A stretch of DNA of 7,668 bases, taken from an uncultured Collinsella sp. Lineage in GTDB: Bacteria > Actinomycetota > Coriobacteriia > Coriobacteriales > Coriobacteriaceae. The stretch covers positions 1-7,668 of the forward strand of contig UQVT01000090.1 of NCBI GenBank assembly GCA_900544465.1, written 5' to 3'. The notes under the pieces are model-generated. The model saw nothing but the letters and a program-made list of their open reading frames with translations, did not search any database and was not told the origin of the DNA. A program made the translations under genes and the position numbers. Within the stretch, counting starts at the first letter, position 1. Every line of letters begins with the position of its first letter. Below are positions 1-7,288 of the stretch, one piece after another.

Positions 1-169
1 CGAGCGCCTGCATAATGGCAGCCTGACCCTGAGTAAATAGCCCACCGGTCAAATTACGCAGAATAATAGGAAACGCAAGGTCAATGGCAGCAAGCACCAG
101 AGCGCAAACAGTATCAGCAACAAAAAGCCCCATCTGGGGCTCGTAATACGAAAGAAACCTCTTAAACAT
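1..169 (-). CDS. ABC exporter, membrane-spanning N-terminus (partial, runs off the left edge)
   Basis: Only the first 56 codons are present. They read MFKRFLSYYEPQMGLFVAD and then a hydrophobic run (TVCALVLAAIDLAFPIIL). The short basic start, the FLSYY-P element and a first membrane helix ending near FP-I-L fit the N-terminus of fused permease/ATPase exporters of the MsbA/LmrA/YfiC type. No ATPase motifs are visible because the gene is cut. The start at 169 is chosen because family members usually begin M-(F/I)-K-(R/K)-F, and AAGGTGATT lies just before it. An in-frame ATG at 268 with a stronger ribosome binding site would add 33 residues rich in Arg, Lys and rare codons. About half of the 56 codons end in T (28), unlike the C/G-ending neighbours. 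Substrate unknown; many relatives come as heterodimer pairs, so a second half-transporter could follow outside the window. Confidence 0.75.
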   Translation of the reverse strand, partial: MFKRFLSYYEPQMGLFVADTVCALVLAAIDLAFPIILRNLTGGLFTQGQAAIMQAL

Positions 170-178
170 AATCACCTT

Positions 179-200
179 ACGCGGTTTTACCAAACCGCGT
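179..200 (-). repeat. 9-bp inverted repeat directly before the ABC exporter ribosome binding site
   Basis: ACGCGGTTT (179-187) and AAACCGCGT (192-200) are perfect complements around a 4-base loop. In the minus-strand transcript this hairpin ends immediately before the AAGGTG ribosome binding site of the ATG at 169. There is no T-run after it, so it is not a typical terminator. It could be a protein operator in DNA or an RNA hairpin that affects initiation. Confidence 0.6.
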
Positions 201-216
201 TTCGTCTCGACGCTGC

Positions 217-314
217 AAGTGCTCCATTTGGACAATCTGGCCTTCAATCGTCGGTCGCGTATATCCATACGCTTCCCTCCTCTTTTAGGCCACCTTGTCT
301 CAAATGGAGCACTT
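217..314 (-). repeat. 14-bp perfect inverted repeat with 70-bp spacer in the ABC exporter leader
   Basis: AAGTGCTCCATTTG (217-230) and CAAATGGAGCACTT (301-314) are exact reverse complements. In the minus-strand RNA the 5' arm would be 314-301 and the 3' arm 230-217. The loop would hold the GAGGAGGG site (275-282) and the ATG at 268. Fourteen perfect pairs are well above what a 184-bp spacer should give by chance. It may be a long-range leader stem or a pair of operator half-sites. No transposase lies nearby, so a mobile-element origin is unsupported. Confidence 0.6.
257..282 (-). promoter_or_regulatory. Strong ribosome binding site and start-codon hairpin (alternative start at 268)
   Basis: On the minus strand GAGGAGGG (275-282) sits 6 nt before an ATG (268-266). 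That ATG lies within a 6-bp inverted repeat, GCGTAT (257-262) and ATACGC (267-272), with a 4-nt loop. The site is thus a near-ideal initiation signal with its start codon placed in a small hairpin. The frame from this ATG runs without a stop into the ABC exporter. It may be the true exporter start or the start of a leader peptide whose frame has shifted. Confidence 0.45.
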
Positions 315-323
315 TCGCTGACT

Positions 324-350
324 TACACAAACCTGCGGGATCATCCCCGC
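324..350 (-). terminator. Weak terminator-like hairpin after the NUDIX gene
   Basis: Just past the NUDIX stop codon the transcript can form GCGGG/CCCGC (346-350 with 335-339) around a 6-nt loop, followed by AGGTTTGTGT. The stem is short and the U-run is broken, so termination would be partial at best. Confidence 0.25.
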
Positions 351-353
351 TCG

Positions 354-1049
354 TTAAAGCTCCGCTCCGCCTAGTCGGTGCGCGATGCTGTCACAGGCCA
401 AGGCGCCTACGACGGTCTTGGCGTCTTCGATCTTGCCGTCGAGTACGGCGTCGATCAGCTCGTGCAGCGGCACCAGGTCCACGTTGACAAACTCGTCATC
501 ATCGGGGTTGGGCGCATCAAACTCGAGCTTGGTAGCCAAGTAGATATGGATGATCTCATCGCAAAAACCGCAGGACGTGACAATCGACGTCAAAAAGCGA
601 ATACGACCAGCCCTAAAGCCCGTCTCCTCATGCAGTTCGCGCTTGGCGCAATCGAGCGGGTCCTCGCCCGGGTCGAGCTTGCCGGCAGGAATCTCGACCG
701 TCACGCGGTCGATGGCGGTGCGGTACTGACGCACCAGTACGATCTTGCCGCTCTCGGTCAGTGCCACAACGGCCGCCGCACCCGGATGGCGAACGATATC
801 GCGGGCGCTGCGGTGACCGTTGGGCAGCTCAACCTCAAGCCGGTGGACGTCGAGAATCTTGCCCTTCCAGGCGCACTCCTCCGAAAGAATCTTCTCGTGC
901 AGCTCGGCATCGTGCGGGTCGTCATCGCCCAACACCAGCGCCGGCTCGTCAGCGACCTCGCCACCAGGCTCGCCCTCGGCGTGCCCATACATGCGGCTGT
1001 CCTCTTCGACGATCTGCGCGTCCACGAGCTCTTCGTTCTTCTCGTCCAT
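354..1049 (-). CDS. NUDIX hydrolase, ADP-ribose pyrophosphatase-like
   Basis: Encodes 231 residues. The full Nudix box spans residues 123-145 (G123, E129, R137-E138, E141-E142, G144-F145), matching GX5EX7REUXEEXGU. It is preceded by VRQYR and VEIPAGK, as in the ADP-ribose pyrophosphatase (NudF) group, which splits ADP-ribose into AMP and ribose-5-phosphate with Mg2+. The proline usually found 16 residues after the box glycine in ADP-ribose-specific members is Cys160 here (SCGFCDE where P-GF-DE is usual), so the substrate is not certain. Residues 1 to about 52 are an acidic, probably disordered extension absent from short family members. The start at 1049 (MDEKNEE) is preferred over the ATG at 1058 because GAGAGGA lies 9 nt before it but directly abuts the upstream ATG. 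It starts 21 bp behind purD, so co-transcription is likely. Confidence 0.88.
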   Translation of the reverse strand: MDEKNEELVDAQIVEEDSRMYGHAEGEPGGEVADEPALVLGDDDPHDAELHEKILSEECAWKGKILDVHRLEVELPNGHRSARDIVRHPGAAAVVALTESGKIVLVRQYRTAIDRVTVEIPAGKLDPGEDPLDCAKRELHEETGFRAGRIRFLTSIVTSCGFCDEIIHIYLATKLEFDAPNPDDDEFVNVDLVPLHELIDAVLDGKIEDAKTVVGALACDSIAHRLGGAEL

Positions 1050-1070
1050 CCGTCTCATTCCTCTCGGATT

Positions 1071-2375
<1,305 letters not shown>

Positions 2376-2415
2376 GGGTGCCTCCTCTATGGATGAATGG
2401 CCCGCTCCGCGCGAG

Positions 2416-2471
2416 CCCTTTGCAAGCAAATATACCCCTCGGCCGCCCGTCTGGGCTGCAAAGGGGTATAT
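2416..2471 (-). promoter_or_regulatory. Competing stem-loops between purA and purD (terminator or attenuator candidate)
   Basis: A perfect 10-bp inverted repeat, ATATACCCCT (2430-2439) with AGGGGTATAT (2462-2471), encloses a smaller GCCC/GGGC hairpin (2445-2448, 2453-2456). The right arm extends into TGCAAAGGG (2457-2465), which is also a perfect 9-bp complement of CCCTTTGCA (2416-2424). The two stems share 2462-2465 and so cannot both form fully. In the purA-to-purD RNA the first stem is followed by UUGCUUGC, a poor U-run. This could be a leaky terminator or processing structure, or a switch controlling purD. No known purine riboswitch consensus is recognisable. Confidence 0.5.
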
Positions 2472-2492
2472 CGCAATAACCGTATAAACCGA

Positions 2493-3779
<1,287 letters not shown>

Positions 3780-3845
3780 GTTTACTCCTTACATTCATGG
3801 CCTGTCTACGCGCCATGCCGGCACGCAGAAGCACAAAACATTCCC

Positions 3846-3874
3846 AGTATACCCGTGCAACGGGCGCCTGTCCT
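3846..3874 (-). promoter_or_regulatory. Candidate purA promoter overlapping the dnaB stop codon
   Basis: On the minus strand AGGACA (3874-3869; last four bases match the -35 consensus) is followed after exactly 17 nt by TATACT (3851-3846; 5 of 6 to the -10 consensus). The spacer holds a perfect 5-bp inverted repeat CCCGT/ACGGG (3852-3856, 3860-3864). The promoter would give a leader of about 60 nt for purA and make it independent of dnaB transcription. Confidence 0.4.
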
Positions 3875-5264
3875 ACTCCTCGGCATGTGCCCCATCAAGC
3901 TCATAGAACTTGGTGGATGCCGGCAGGAACATCAGGTCGACGTCGCCGATCGGGCCCGAACGGTTCTTGGCCACGACGATACGTGTAACGCCCTCGTCGG
4001 GTCGATCGTCGCGCGAGGCTTCGGCCTCGTCGGCGGAGCGGTCCAAGAACATAACGATATCGGCGTCCTGCTCGATGGAGCCCGATTCACGAAGGTCGGA
4101 AAGCTGCGGGCGCTTGCCGGTACGGGATTCGACCTGACGCGAGAGCTGCGACAGCGCGATGAGCGGGATCTTGAGCTCCTTGGCCATGATCTTCAGGCCA
4201 CGCGACATCTCCGAAACCTCGACGGTACGGCTCTCGGAGCGGCGTCCCGGCGGAGGACTCACCAGCTGCAGGTAGTCCAGGATGATGATTGCCTTCTCCT
4301 TGTTATGGAGCATGCGGCGGCTCTTGGCGCGAATCTCGGTCACTGTGGTGCCGGGCGTATCGTCAATCAGAATATCGAGCTTGGACAAGGTCTGCGTGGC
4401 CTCGTTGATATTGGCCCACTGCTCGGGGCTAATGCGGCCCATGCGGAAGTCACTGATCGAGATCATGGCGTAGGCGCAAATCAGACGCTGGGCAATTTCC
4501 TTGCCCGACATCTCCAGCGAGAAGAAGCCGACGGTATAACCAGCAGCGGCAGCGTTGAGCGCCAGGTTCAGAGCGAACGACGTCTTACCTACAGCAGGAC
4601 GGGCGCCGATGATGATGAGCTGGCCCTCGCGAAAACCCATGAGCATGCGGTCGAGTGACGGAAAGCCCGTGGGCACGCCCGCAGCCTGGCCACCGGCCTG
4701 GCACACTTCCTCGGCCTCGTTATAGGCCTCGACCATAAACTCGGTCAGCGTCTTGTAGCTCGACTTGACCTCGCGTGCCGTGACTTTGAGCAGCTTACTC
4801 TCGGCTAGCTCCACGACCTCTTTGGTGTCGGTGGGGGCGTTATATGCCAGCGCGTTGATCTCGTTAGTGGCGCCGATCAGCTCGCGCAGCATCGAGTCGC
4901 GGCGAACGATGGCGGCATGGTGCTGCCAGTTGACGAGCGACAGGGTCTGACCCATCAACTCCAAAATGTAGGCCTCGCCGCCCACGGCATCGAGCTTATT
5001 GATGCTTCGCAGGTAATCGATCAGCGAGATGGAGTCGATGGGAATGCGGCTGTTGTACATATCGACCATCGCGGTATAGATGGTCTTGTGAATGGGCCGG
5101 TAGAAGTCATCGGGCTGCAGCTCGACCTGGGCCTCTTCGACCACCTCGGGCGATAGCAGCATAGCGGCCAGTACATTGGCCTCTGCATCTTGGTTTTGGG
5201 GAAGACCCAACTTTGAGCCGCGGTCCTCAACCGTCAGCCCGGTCTCCCTATCGTCATATGCCAT
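3873..5264 (-). CDS. dnaB: Replicative DNA helicase DnaB
   Basis: Hexameric 5'-3' helicase that unwinds DNA at the replication fork and recruits primase. In the 463-residue protein the N-terminal primase-interacting domain covers roughly 20-125 (PQNQDAEANVLAAML at 22-36). The linker follows, then the RecA-like motor. Walker A is GARPAVGKT (220-228), Walker B IIILDYLQL (326-334), and the DNA-binding/hydrolysis loop LSQLSRQVESR with QLSDLRESGSIEQDAD spans 371-402. The arginine-finger region is KNRSGP (433-438). No intein is inserted. The start at 5264 (MAYDDRE) is chosen from four closely spaced ATGs because TGAGGA lies about 5 nt upstream; the ATG at 5276 has no ribosome binding site. It lies behind the rplI operon terminator, so it should have its own promoter. 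Confidence 0.97.
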   Translation of the reverse strand: MAYDDRETGLTVEDRGSKLGLPQNQDAEANVLAAMLLSPEVVEEAQVELQPDDFYRPIHKTIYTAMVDMYNSRIPIDSISLIDYLRSINKLDAVGGEAYILELMGQTLSLVNWQHHAAIVRRDSMLRELIGATNEINALAYNAPTDTKEVVELAESKLLKVTAREVKSSYKTLTEFMVEAYNEAEEVCQAGGQAAGVPTGFPSLDRMLMGFREGQLIIIGARPAVGKTSFALNLALNAAAAGYTVGFFSLEMSGKEIAQRLICAYAMISISDFRMGRISPEQWANINEATQTLSKLDILIDDTPGTTVTEIRAKSRRMLHNKEKAIIILDYLQLVSPPPGRRSESRTVEVSEMSRGLKIMAKELKIPLIALSQLSRQVESRTGKRPQLSDLRESGSIEQDADIVMFLDRSADEAEASRDDRPDEGVTRIVVAKNRSGPIGDVDLMFLPASTKFYELDGAHAEE

Positions 5265-5309
5265 GAGCATCCTCATTCATATCGCTTGCGAGCATCCATA
5301 GTATCAGCC

Positions 5310-5370
5310 ACGGTCCCAAAACGCGCCGCGCGCCGCCAATCATCACCGAACCAAACGGATGAACGGTCCC
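5310..5370. repeat. Two copies of ACGGTCCC in the dnaB upstream region
   Basis: ACGGTCCC occurs at 5310-5317 and 5363-5370 in the same direction, 53 bp (about five helical turns) apart, within the 150-bp spacer between the rplI terminator and dnaB. A possible dnaB -10 (TACTAT preceded by TGA, about 5299-5294) lies just downstream on the minus strand, with no clear -35. The repeats might be regulator sites, but eight bases twice is weak evidence. Confidence 0.2.
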
Positions 5371-5417
5371 GTATATAGGACTTCGACGCAACGTTCACCA
5401 TGACACTCACTCAGCGC

Positions 5418-5456
5418 AAAAAACAAAAGGGCGCCCTGGTTTCCCAGAGCGCCCTT
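5418..5456 (-). terminator. Rho-independent terminator of the rpsF-ssb-rpsR-rplI operon
   Basis: Thirty-two bases after the rplI stop codon the minus-strand RNA forms a 13-bp stem, AAGGGCGCUCUGG (5456-5444) with CCAGGGCGCCCUU (5439-5427). It has one G-U pair, a GAAA loop, and then UUUUGUUUUUU overlapping the stem base (5428-5418). This is a textbook strong terminator and separates the ribosomal protein operon from dnaB. Confidence 0.93.
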
Positions 5457-5488
5457 CTTAGAACAAGATTGTTGCGTTGCAGCAAATG

Positions 5489-6028
5489 CTACTCGGCAGC
5501 AGCCTCAGTCTCGACCTCGGCGGTCTCGGCCTCGGCGACCTCAGCGGCCTCCTCGACCTCAGCCTCGGCAGCGAGCTCCTCGGCGGTAACGCCGACGAGA
5601 ACGACAACCTCGGCCTTGATCTCGCGGTACAGCGAGATGGCAACGGTGTGGGCACCGGCAACCTTGATGGGCTTACCGAGCTCGACGCGCTTGCGGTCGA
5701 TGTCCATACCGAGCTGAGCCTTGATGGCGTCAGCGATCATAGCGGCGGTAACGGAGCCAAAGAGGATGCCCTCGTCGCCGACCTTGACGTCAACGGTGAC
5801 CGTCTTGCCCTCGAAGGCAGCCTTGGTCTCGTTGGCGGTAGCCAGACGGACGGCCTCGCGCTTGGCGATGTTGTTGCGACGCTCGTCAAGCTGCTTGAGG
5901 TTGCCCTTGGTGGCGGCAACAGCGAGCTTCTTGGGGAACAGGAAGTTCTCAGCGTAACCCTGAGCGACCTCTACGACGTCACCCTCGCCGCCCTTGCCCT
6001 TGATCTCATCGAGAAGAATAACCTTCAT
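5489..6028 (-). CDS. rplI: Large-subunit ribosomal protein bL9 with an acidic Glu/Ala tail
   Basis: L9 binds 23S rRNA near the L1 stalk and helps keep the reading frame. The N-terminal RNA-binding domain (MKVILLDEIKGKGG, then GYAENFLFPKKLA at 24-36) is followed by the long connecting helix and the C-terminal domain (GILFGSVTAAMIADAI at 87-102). The family normally ends near residue 148-150. Here 31 more residues (149-179) are almost all Glu and Ala (13 E, 12 A) with no Lys, Arg or Asp. The ATG at 6028 has AGGGAG 7 nt upstream, overlapping the rpsR stop codon region, so translation of the two is closely linked. Last gene before the operon terminator. Confidence 0.97.
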   Translation of the reverse strand: MKVILLDEIKGKGGEGDVVEVAQGYAENFLFPKKLAVAATKGNLKQLDERRNNIAKREAVRLATANETKAAFEGKTVTVDVKVGDEGILFGSVTAAMIADAIKAQLGMDIDRKRVELGKPIKVAGAHTVAISLYREIKAEVVVLVGVTAEELAAEAEVEEAAEVAEAETAEVETEAAAE

Positions 6029-6043
6029 GATGCGTCTCCCTTC

Positions 6044-6310
6044 TTAGCCGCGGTCGCGGTTGCCACGAGAGGAAACCACGGGGACGGTGTACGGCAGGAG
6101 AGCCATCTCGCGGGCGCGCTTGATGGCGTTGGCGATGTCATGCTGATGCTGCGTGCAAGCGCCAGTGACGCGACGGGGCTTGATCTTGCCACGGTCGGTC
6201 ATGTACTTACGGAGAAGCTGAGTGTCCTTATAGTCGATGAACTCAGTGTTCTCCTTGCAGAACTGGCAGTACTTACGACGCGGCTGACGTGCAGAAAAAT
6301 CATTAGCCAT
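6044..6310 (-). CDS. rpsR: Small-subunit ribosomal protein bS18, zinc-type
   Basis: S18 pairs with S6 on the platform of the 30S subunit. The 88-residue protein carries the conserved core IDYKDTQLLRKYMTDRGKI (25-43), RRVTG, and AREMALLPYT (66-75). Cys15-x2-Cys18 and Cys52-x2-His55 give a possible four-ligand metal site, as in the zinc-containing (C+) S18 forms known from mycobacteria. The start at 6310 (MANDFSARQ) fits family length and has AAAGG 9 nt upstream; an in-frame ATG at 6361 would add 17 atypical residues and read through the intercistronic hairpin. It lies 72 bp behind ssb and 15 bp before rplI. Confidence 0.97.
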   Translation of the reverse strand: MANDFSARQPRRKYCQFCKENTEFIDYKDTQLLRKYMTDRGKIKPRRVTGACTQHQHDIANAIKRAREMALLPYTVPVVSSRGNRDRG

Positions 6311-6329
6311 GTCAAAATACCTTTCATTT

Positions 6330-6355
6330 GGCAACTTCGGCGAACCGAAGCCGCC
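6330..6355 (-). promoter_or_regulatory. Strong intercistronic hairpin between ssb and rpsR
   Basis: The minus-strand RNA GGCGGCUUCGG (6355-6345) pairs along all 11 bases with CCGAAGUUGCC (6340-6330), including two G-U pairs, around a UUCG loop. A-rich sequence follows rather than U, so it is not a terminator. It sits about 20 nt before the rpsR start. Likely roles are RNA stability or processing to set unequal SSB and S18 levels, or a binding site for a ribosomal protein. Confidence 0.55.
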
Positions 6356-6382
6356 TCTCACTCAAAAATAGGTGAACAACCC

Positions 6383-6835
6383 TTAGAACGGGATGTCCTC
6401 ATCGTAGACGTCGACCGCGGGCGGCGTAGCCACCGGTGCGGCAGGACGTGCTGCGGGCGCGGGAGCTGCGGGGGCGTAACCGCCCTGATCGTAGCTACCC
6501 TGGCCACCACGGGAGCTCATAAACTCGATCTCATCGACGATGACCTCAAGTTTGCTCCGGCGCTGGCCGTCGCGCTCCCAAGAGCTGTAGCGCAGCTTGC
6601 CCTCGATCGCGACCTTGTTTCCCTTTGCCAGGAAACGGCTCACGGCCTCGGCGCGGGTGCCGAACATGGTGCAGTCGACAAAGTTGGGATAGTCCTCCCA
6701 CTCGCCAGTCTGCGCGTTGCGGCGACGATCGTTCACGGCGACGCCAAAGGACAGAACCTGGGTTCCGCCGGCGGTGGCGCGCAGCTCGGGATCGCGGGTG
6801 AGGTTACCGGTGATGTTCACTCGATTGATGCTCAT
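6383..6835 (-). CDS. ssb: Single-stranded DNA-binding protein
   Basis: Coats single-stranded DNA during replication, repair and recombination and recruits partner enzymes. The OB fold covers about residues 1-108 (MSINRVNITGNLTRDPELR; FVDCTMFGTRAEAVSRFLAKG at 52-72, of which 52-70 is the conserved core; VAIEGKLRYSSWERDGQ at 75-91). A flexible Gly, Ala and Pro-rich linker (110-140) leads to the acidic tip DEDIPF (145-150), the docking site for partner proteins. The length of 150 fits the family. The ATG at 6835 has AGAGGAAG about 9 nt upstream. It lies between rpsF and rpsR, the classic operon order in most bacteria. Confidence 0.98.
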   Translation of the reverse strand: MSINRVNITGNLTRDPELRATAGGTQVLSFGVAVNDRRRNAQTGEWEDYPNFVDCTMFGTRAEAVSRFLAKGNKVAIEGKLRYSSWERDGQRRSKLEVIVDEIEFMSSRGGQGSYDQGGYAPAAPAPAARPAAPVATPPAVDVYDEDIPF

Positions 6836-6883
6836 AACTCACTACTTCCTCTTGGGGCACAAGCCCAGTCCAAAACGACAGTC

Positions 6884-7177
6884 TTACTCCTGGTCGTCGC
6901 GACGGACGATCATGTGGCGGACCACAGCGTCGGTGATGCGCAGGACGCGATCAAGCTCGGCGATCTGGGTAGGATCTGCGTGGAAGTTGATGAGGGTGTA
7001 GTCACCATCGGTGAGGTCGTTGATCTCGTAGGCGAGCTTGCGCTTGCCCCACTCGTCAACGGAGTCGACCTTGCCAGCGCCCTCAGCGATCGTGGTATCG
7101 ATACGCTTCATAACAGCGAGACGAGTCTCGGGGTCGAGCGACGGGTCAACAAAGAACAGCAGTTCATAAGCCTTCAT
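6884..7177 (-). CDS. rpsF: Small-subunit ribosomal protein bS6
   Basis: S6 binds S18 and the central domain of 16S rRNA in the 30S platform. The 97-residue protein starts MKAYELLFFVDPSL and contains GKRKLAYEINDLTDGDYTL (44-62) and the C-terminal ITDAVVRHMIVRRDDQE, typical of S6. The start at 7177 is preferred over an upstream in-frame ATG at 7198 because GGAGGTGA lies 4 nt before it; the longer reading would translate this site. First gene of the operon, preceded by a leader hairpin and a candidate promoter. Confidence 0.97.
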   Translation of the reverse strand: MKAYELLFFVDPSLDPETRLAVMKRIDTTIAEGAGKVDSVDEWGKRKLAYEINDLTDGDYTLINFHADPTQIAELDRVLRITDAVVRHMIVRRDDQE

Positions 7178-7203
7178 ATTGTCACCTCCTCTGGGCAAAT
7201 GTG

Positions 7204-7232
7204 GCTTCAGGTCGTGAAGGTGCGCCTGAAGC
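7204..7232 (-). promoter_or_regulatory. rpsF leader hairpin
   Basis: GCTTCAGG (7204-7211) and CCTGAAGC (7225-7232) form a perfect 8-bp stem with a 13-nt loop in the 5' untranslated RNA, ending about 26 nt before the rpsF start codon. Leaders of rpsF in several bacterial groups bind the S6:S18 complex for feedback control, through a motif with an exposed CCG. I do not see an obvious CCG bulge here, so a similar role is only possible. Confidence 0.5.
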
Positions 7233-7248
7233 AGGAAAAGACTTGGTA

Positions 7249-7277
7249 ATAATATCTTTCAACCTCCTAGGCTGCAA
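7249..7277 (-). promoter_or_regulatory. Candidate promoter of the rpsF operon
   Basis: Minus-strand TTGCAG (7277-7272) and TATTAT (7254-7249) are spaced by exactly 17 nt; the -10 matches 5 of 6 and the -35 the key TTG. Transcription would start about 60-65 nt before the rpsF ATG and include the leader hairpin. Confidence 0.5.
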
Positions 7278-7288
7278 GAATATGCAGC
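7271..7288. repeat. Inverted repeat over the -35 of the rpsF promoter
   Basis: GCTGCA (7271-7276) and TGCAGC (7283-7288) are perfect complements with a 6-base centre, and the right-hand flank of the -35 lies in the left arm. The position is that expected of a repressor or activator site, though a six-base arm can arise by chance. Confidence 0.35.

Larger units (their letters stand above)
177..287 (-). other. Short possibly frameshifted reading frame upstream of the ABC exporter
   Basis: A second minus-strand frame is open from a stop at 287-285 to a TAA at 179-177, which overlaps the exporter's ribosome binding site (TAAGGTGATTATG). Its residues include GYTRPTIEGQIVQMEHL, followed by QRRDETRFGKTA. 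This looks more protein-like than the Arg-rich text in the exporter frame. It has no start codon in phase with the strong ribosome binding site; its only ATG is at 227, giving 16 residues. A one-base change near 264-268 would join it to the ATG at 268. It could be a decayed small gene, a coupled leader peptide, or chance. Confidence 0.25.

Noticed and set aside
5254..5280. 8-codon minus-strand frame starting ATG 5280 and overlapping the dnaB start
   Set aside because: Too short, no ribosome binding site, and probably a chance outcome of several clustered ATGs.
5265..5417. Defined sigma-70 promoter for dnaB
   Set aside because: Several -10-like words (TACTAT, TATATA, TATACG) occur but none has a good -35 at 16-18 nt, so no site was called.
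6836..6883. Small GGGC/GCCC hairpin between rpsF and ssb
   Set aside because: Only four pairs in a 48-bp spacer; not distinguishable from chance.
5477..7249. Open plus-strand frame of 590 codons across rplI, rpsR, ssb and rpsF
   Set aside because: It crosses four certain genes and their spacers on the other strand, shows no domain, and reflects GC-rich codon bias.
7178..7277. Short minus-strand frame from a TTG near 7265 ending in TGA inside the rpsF ribosome binding site
   Set aside because: The GGAGG is directly adjacent to the TTG (no spacing), and the same bases are better explained as promoter and leader hairpin.
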